Positions 63,098-64,000 of a stretch of 64,000 nucleotides of DNA are shown one piece after another. Position numbers and translations under genes: made by a program. Source of the DNA: an uncultured Acidobacteriota bacterium (GTDB lineage: Bacteria > Acidobacteriota > Blastocatellia > Pyrinomonadales > Pyrinomonadaceae). Under the pieces are notes generated by a model. That model was not told where the DNA came from and did no database searches. It worked only from the letters and a program-made list of their open reading frames with translations. The stretch is taken from the NCBI GenBank assembly GCA_902826795.1, contig CADEGD010000022.1:1-64000 (forward strand). The letters run 5' to 3'. Positions within the stretch are counted from its first letter, which is position 1, and every line of letters starts with the position of its first letter.

Positions 63098-64000
63098 CTA
63101 CTCGTCCCCGCCCTTAGCCTTGGCCTTCTCTTCCATCAAGATCGCCTTGCGGGAAAGCTTGATCTTGTTGCCTTCTTTGCCGATGCACTTGACGAGGATC
63201 TGCTGGCCTTCTTTGAGTTCGTCGCGAACATCCTTGACGCGATGCTCGGCGATCTCGGAGATGTGCAGCAGGCCGTCAAGCCCCGGCATGATCTCGACGA
63301 ATGCGCCGAAATCGACGATCCGCGACACAGTACCTAGATAAGTATCACCGATCTCCGCTTCGGCTGTGATCGCCTTGATGCGGGCTACAGCCTCGGCGGC
63401 GGCATCGCCGTCTGCGGTAGCGATAAGAATCGTTCCGTCATCCTGAACGTCGATCTTTGCGCCCGTCTCCTCGGTCAACGCACGGATGACCGATCCGCCC
63501 TTTCCGATGACGTCTCGGATCTTGTCCGGATGGATCTTAAGCGTAATAATGCGCGGAGCATAGTCCGAAATATCCTCACGCGGTTCTGCGATCGACTTCT
63601 GCATGATCTCCAGAATATGCATGCGGCCCTTGCGAGCCTGTTCGAGCGCTTCCTGAAGGATCATCGCGTTAACACCGGCGACCTTTATATCCATCTGCAA
63701 CGCAGTGATGCCCTCGCTGGTCCCAGTCACCTTGAAATCCATATCGCCGTAATGATCTTCAGCACCAGCGATATCTGAAAGGATCGCGTACTGCTTCCCT
63801 TCCATCACGAGTCCCATCGCTACGCCGGCGACCGGTCGCTTGATAGGCACACCCGCGTCCATCAAACTTAGAATTCCGCCGCAGACCGATGCCATCGACG
63901 ACGATCCGTTCGATTCAGTGATGTCCGAAACGATTCGGAGCGTGTACGGAAACTTCGTCTCATCCGGCAGTACCGCCTCGATCGCTCGGCGTGCAAGGTT
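63098..64000 (-). CDS. pnp: Polyribonucleotide nucleotidyltransferase, C-terminal part (5' truncated)
   Basis: The frame is open to the window edge, so the gene begins outside. About 300 residues are visible. The end of the second RNase PH domain has [21 protein letters not shown] and GVAMGLV...[26 protein letters not shown] domain follows ([34 protein letters not shown]). The C-terminal S1 domain has [41 protein letters not shown]. It degrades RNA 3' to 5' by phosphorolysis. Confidence 0.96.
   Translation of the reverse strand, partial: NLARRAIEAVLPDETKFPYTLRIVSDITESNGSSSMASVCGGILSLMDAGVPIKRPVAGVAMGLVMEGKQYAILSDIAGAEDHYGDMDFKVTGTSEGITALQMDIKVAGVNAMILQEALEQARKGRMHILEIMQKSIAEPREDISDYAPRIITLKIHPDKIRDVIGKGGSVIRALTEETGAKIDVQDDGTILIATADGDAAAEAVARIKAITAEAEIGDTYLGTVSRIVDFGAFVEIMPGLDGLLHISEIAEHRVKDVRDELKEGQQILVKCIGKEGNKIKLSRKAILMEEKAKAKGGDE

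Overview
This 64 kb window is ordinary-looking chromosomal DNA from a Gram-negative bacterium. The outer membrane is implied by lpxD, an ADP-heptose/heptosyltransferase cluster, lipoproteins and TolB-like periplasmic domains. Several traits point to Acidobacteriota, most likely Blastocatellia/Pyrinomonadaceae-like: a CadC-type winged-helix protein fused to PD40/TolB repeats, an ECF sigma/anti-sigma/CHAT-TPR operon, tandem secreted amidohydrolases, a short acidobacterial-style PilA, and tandem heptamer repeats. The GC content looks moderate (mid-50s by eye). This placement is inferred from gene content, not from a phylogenetic marker search. Genes are densely packed on both strands and no gap exceeds about 300 bp. 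I saw no rRNA, tRNA, CRISPR array, insertion sequence or prophage.

Layout. 0-1 kb: end of a GGDEF-EAL protein. 1-4.7 kb: secreted prolyl oligopeptidase, a putative M91-type zinc metalloprotease and an OB-fold lipoprotein. 4.9-9.7 kb (minus): ECF sigma factor, membrane anti-sigma-like protein and secreted CHAT-TPR protease, probably one operon. 9.7-12.6 kb: PBP1A. 12.7-15.1 kb: sugar epimerase, WaaF and GmhB (LPS heptose). 15.3-17.2 kb: orphan histidine kinase and cupin. 17.2-24.3 kb: PilS, PilR and PilA with a sigma-54 promoter, then a GT-C-like membrane protein and an acyltransferase. 24.3-27.0 kb: ABC exporter with an embedded TPR protein. 27.1-31.7 kb: small membrane protein, PriA, FAD monooxygenase.

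31.7-36.1 kb (minus): KdpD-like kinase, KdpE-like regulator, small membrane protein and APC/KimA-like permease. A duplicated 19-bp motif precedes the last two genes, so this looks like a self-contained, possibly potassium-responsive, regulon. 36.2-39.1 kb: Uma2 nuclease-fold protein, LpxD, PPC-like secreted protein, MsrB. 39.1-45.4 kb: TPR protein, second OB-fold lipoprotein, two unknown proteins, PD40 regulator with an 11-bp repeat operator, and a small unknown. 45.6-50.1 kb (minus): three secreted amidohydrolases, of which only the middle one keeps the metal-binding HxH. 50.2-52.1 kb: Ada, DCC thiol oxidoreductase, DUF427. 52.1-59.0 kb: MutS2 (with repeats inserted in frame), duplicated-module secreted protein, DnaG, RpoD. 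59-64 kb: CCA-adding enzyme, DUF4329 protein, VapBC directly upstream of glycyl-tRNA synthetase, and the C-terminal part of PNPase.

The strongest leads for something new are the KdpDE-like/KimA-like regulon with its repeated operator, the heptamer and 34-bp repeats embedded in frame in mutS2, the metal-site-less amidohydrolases, the sigma/anti-sigma/CHAT operon, and glyS placed under a toxin-antitoxin module.
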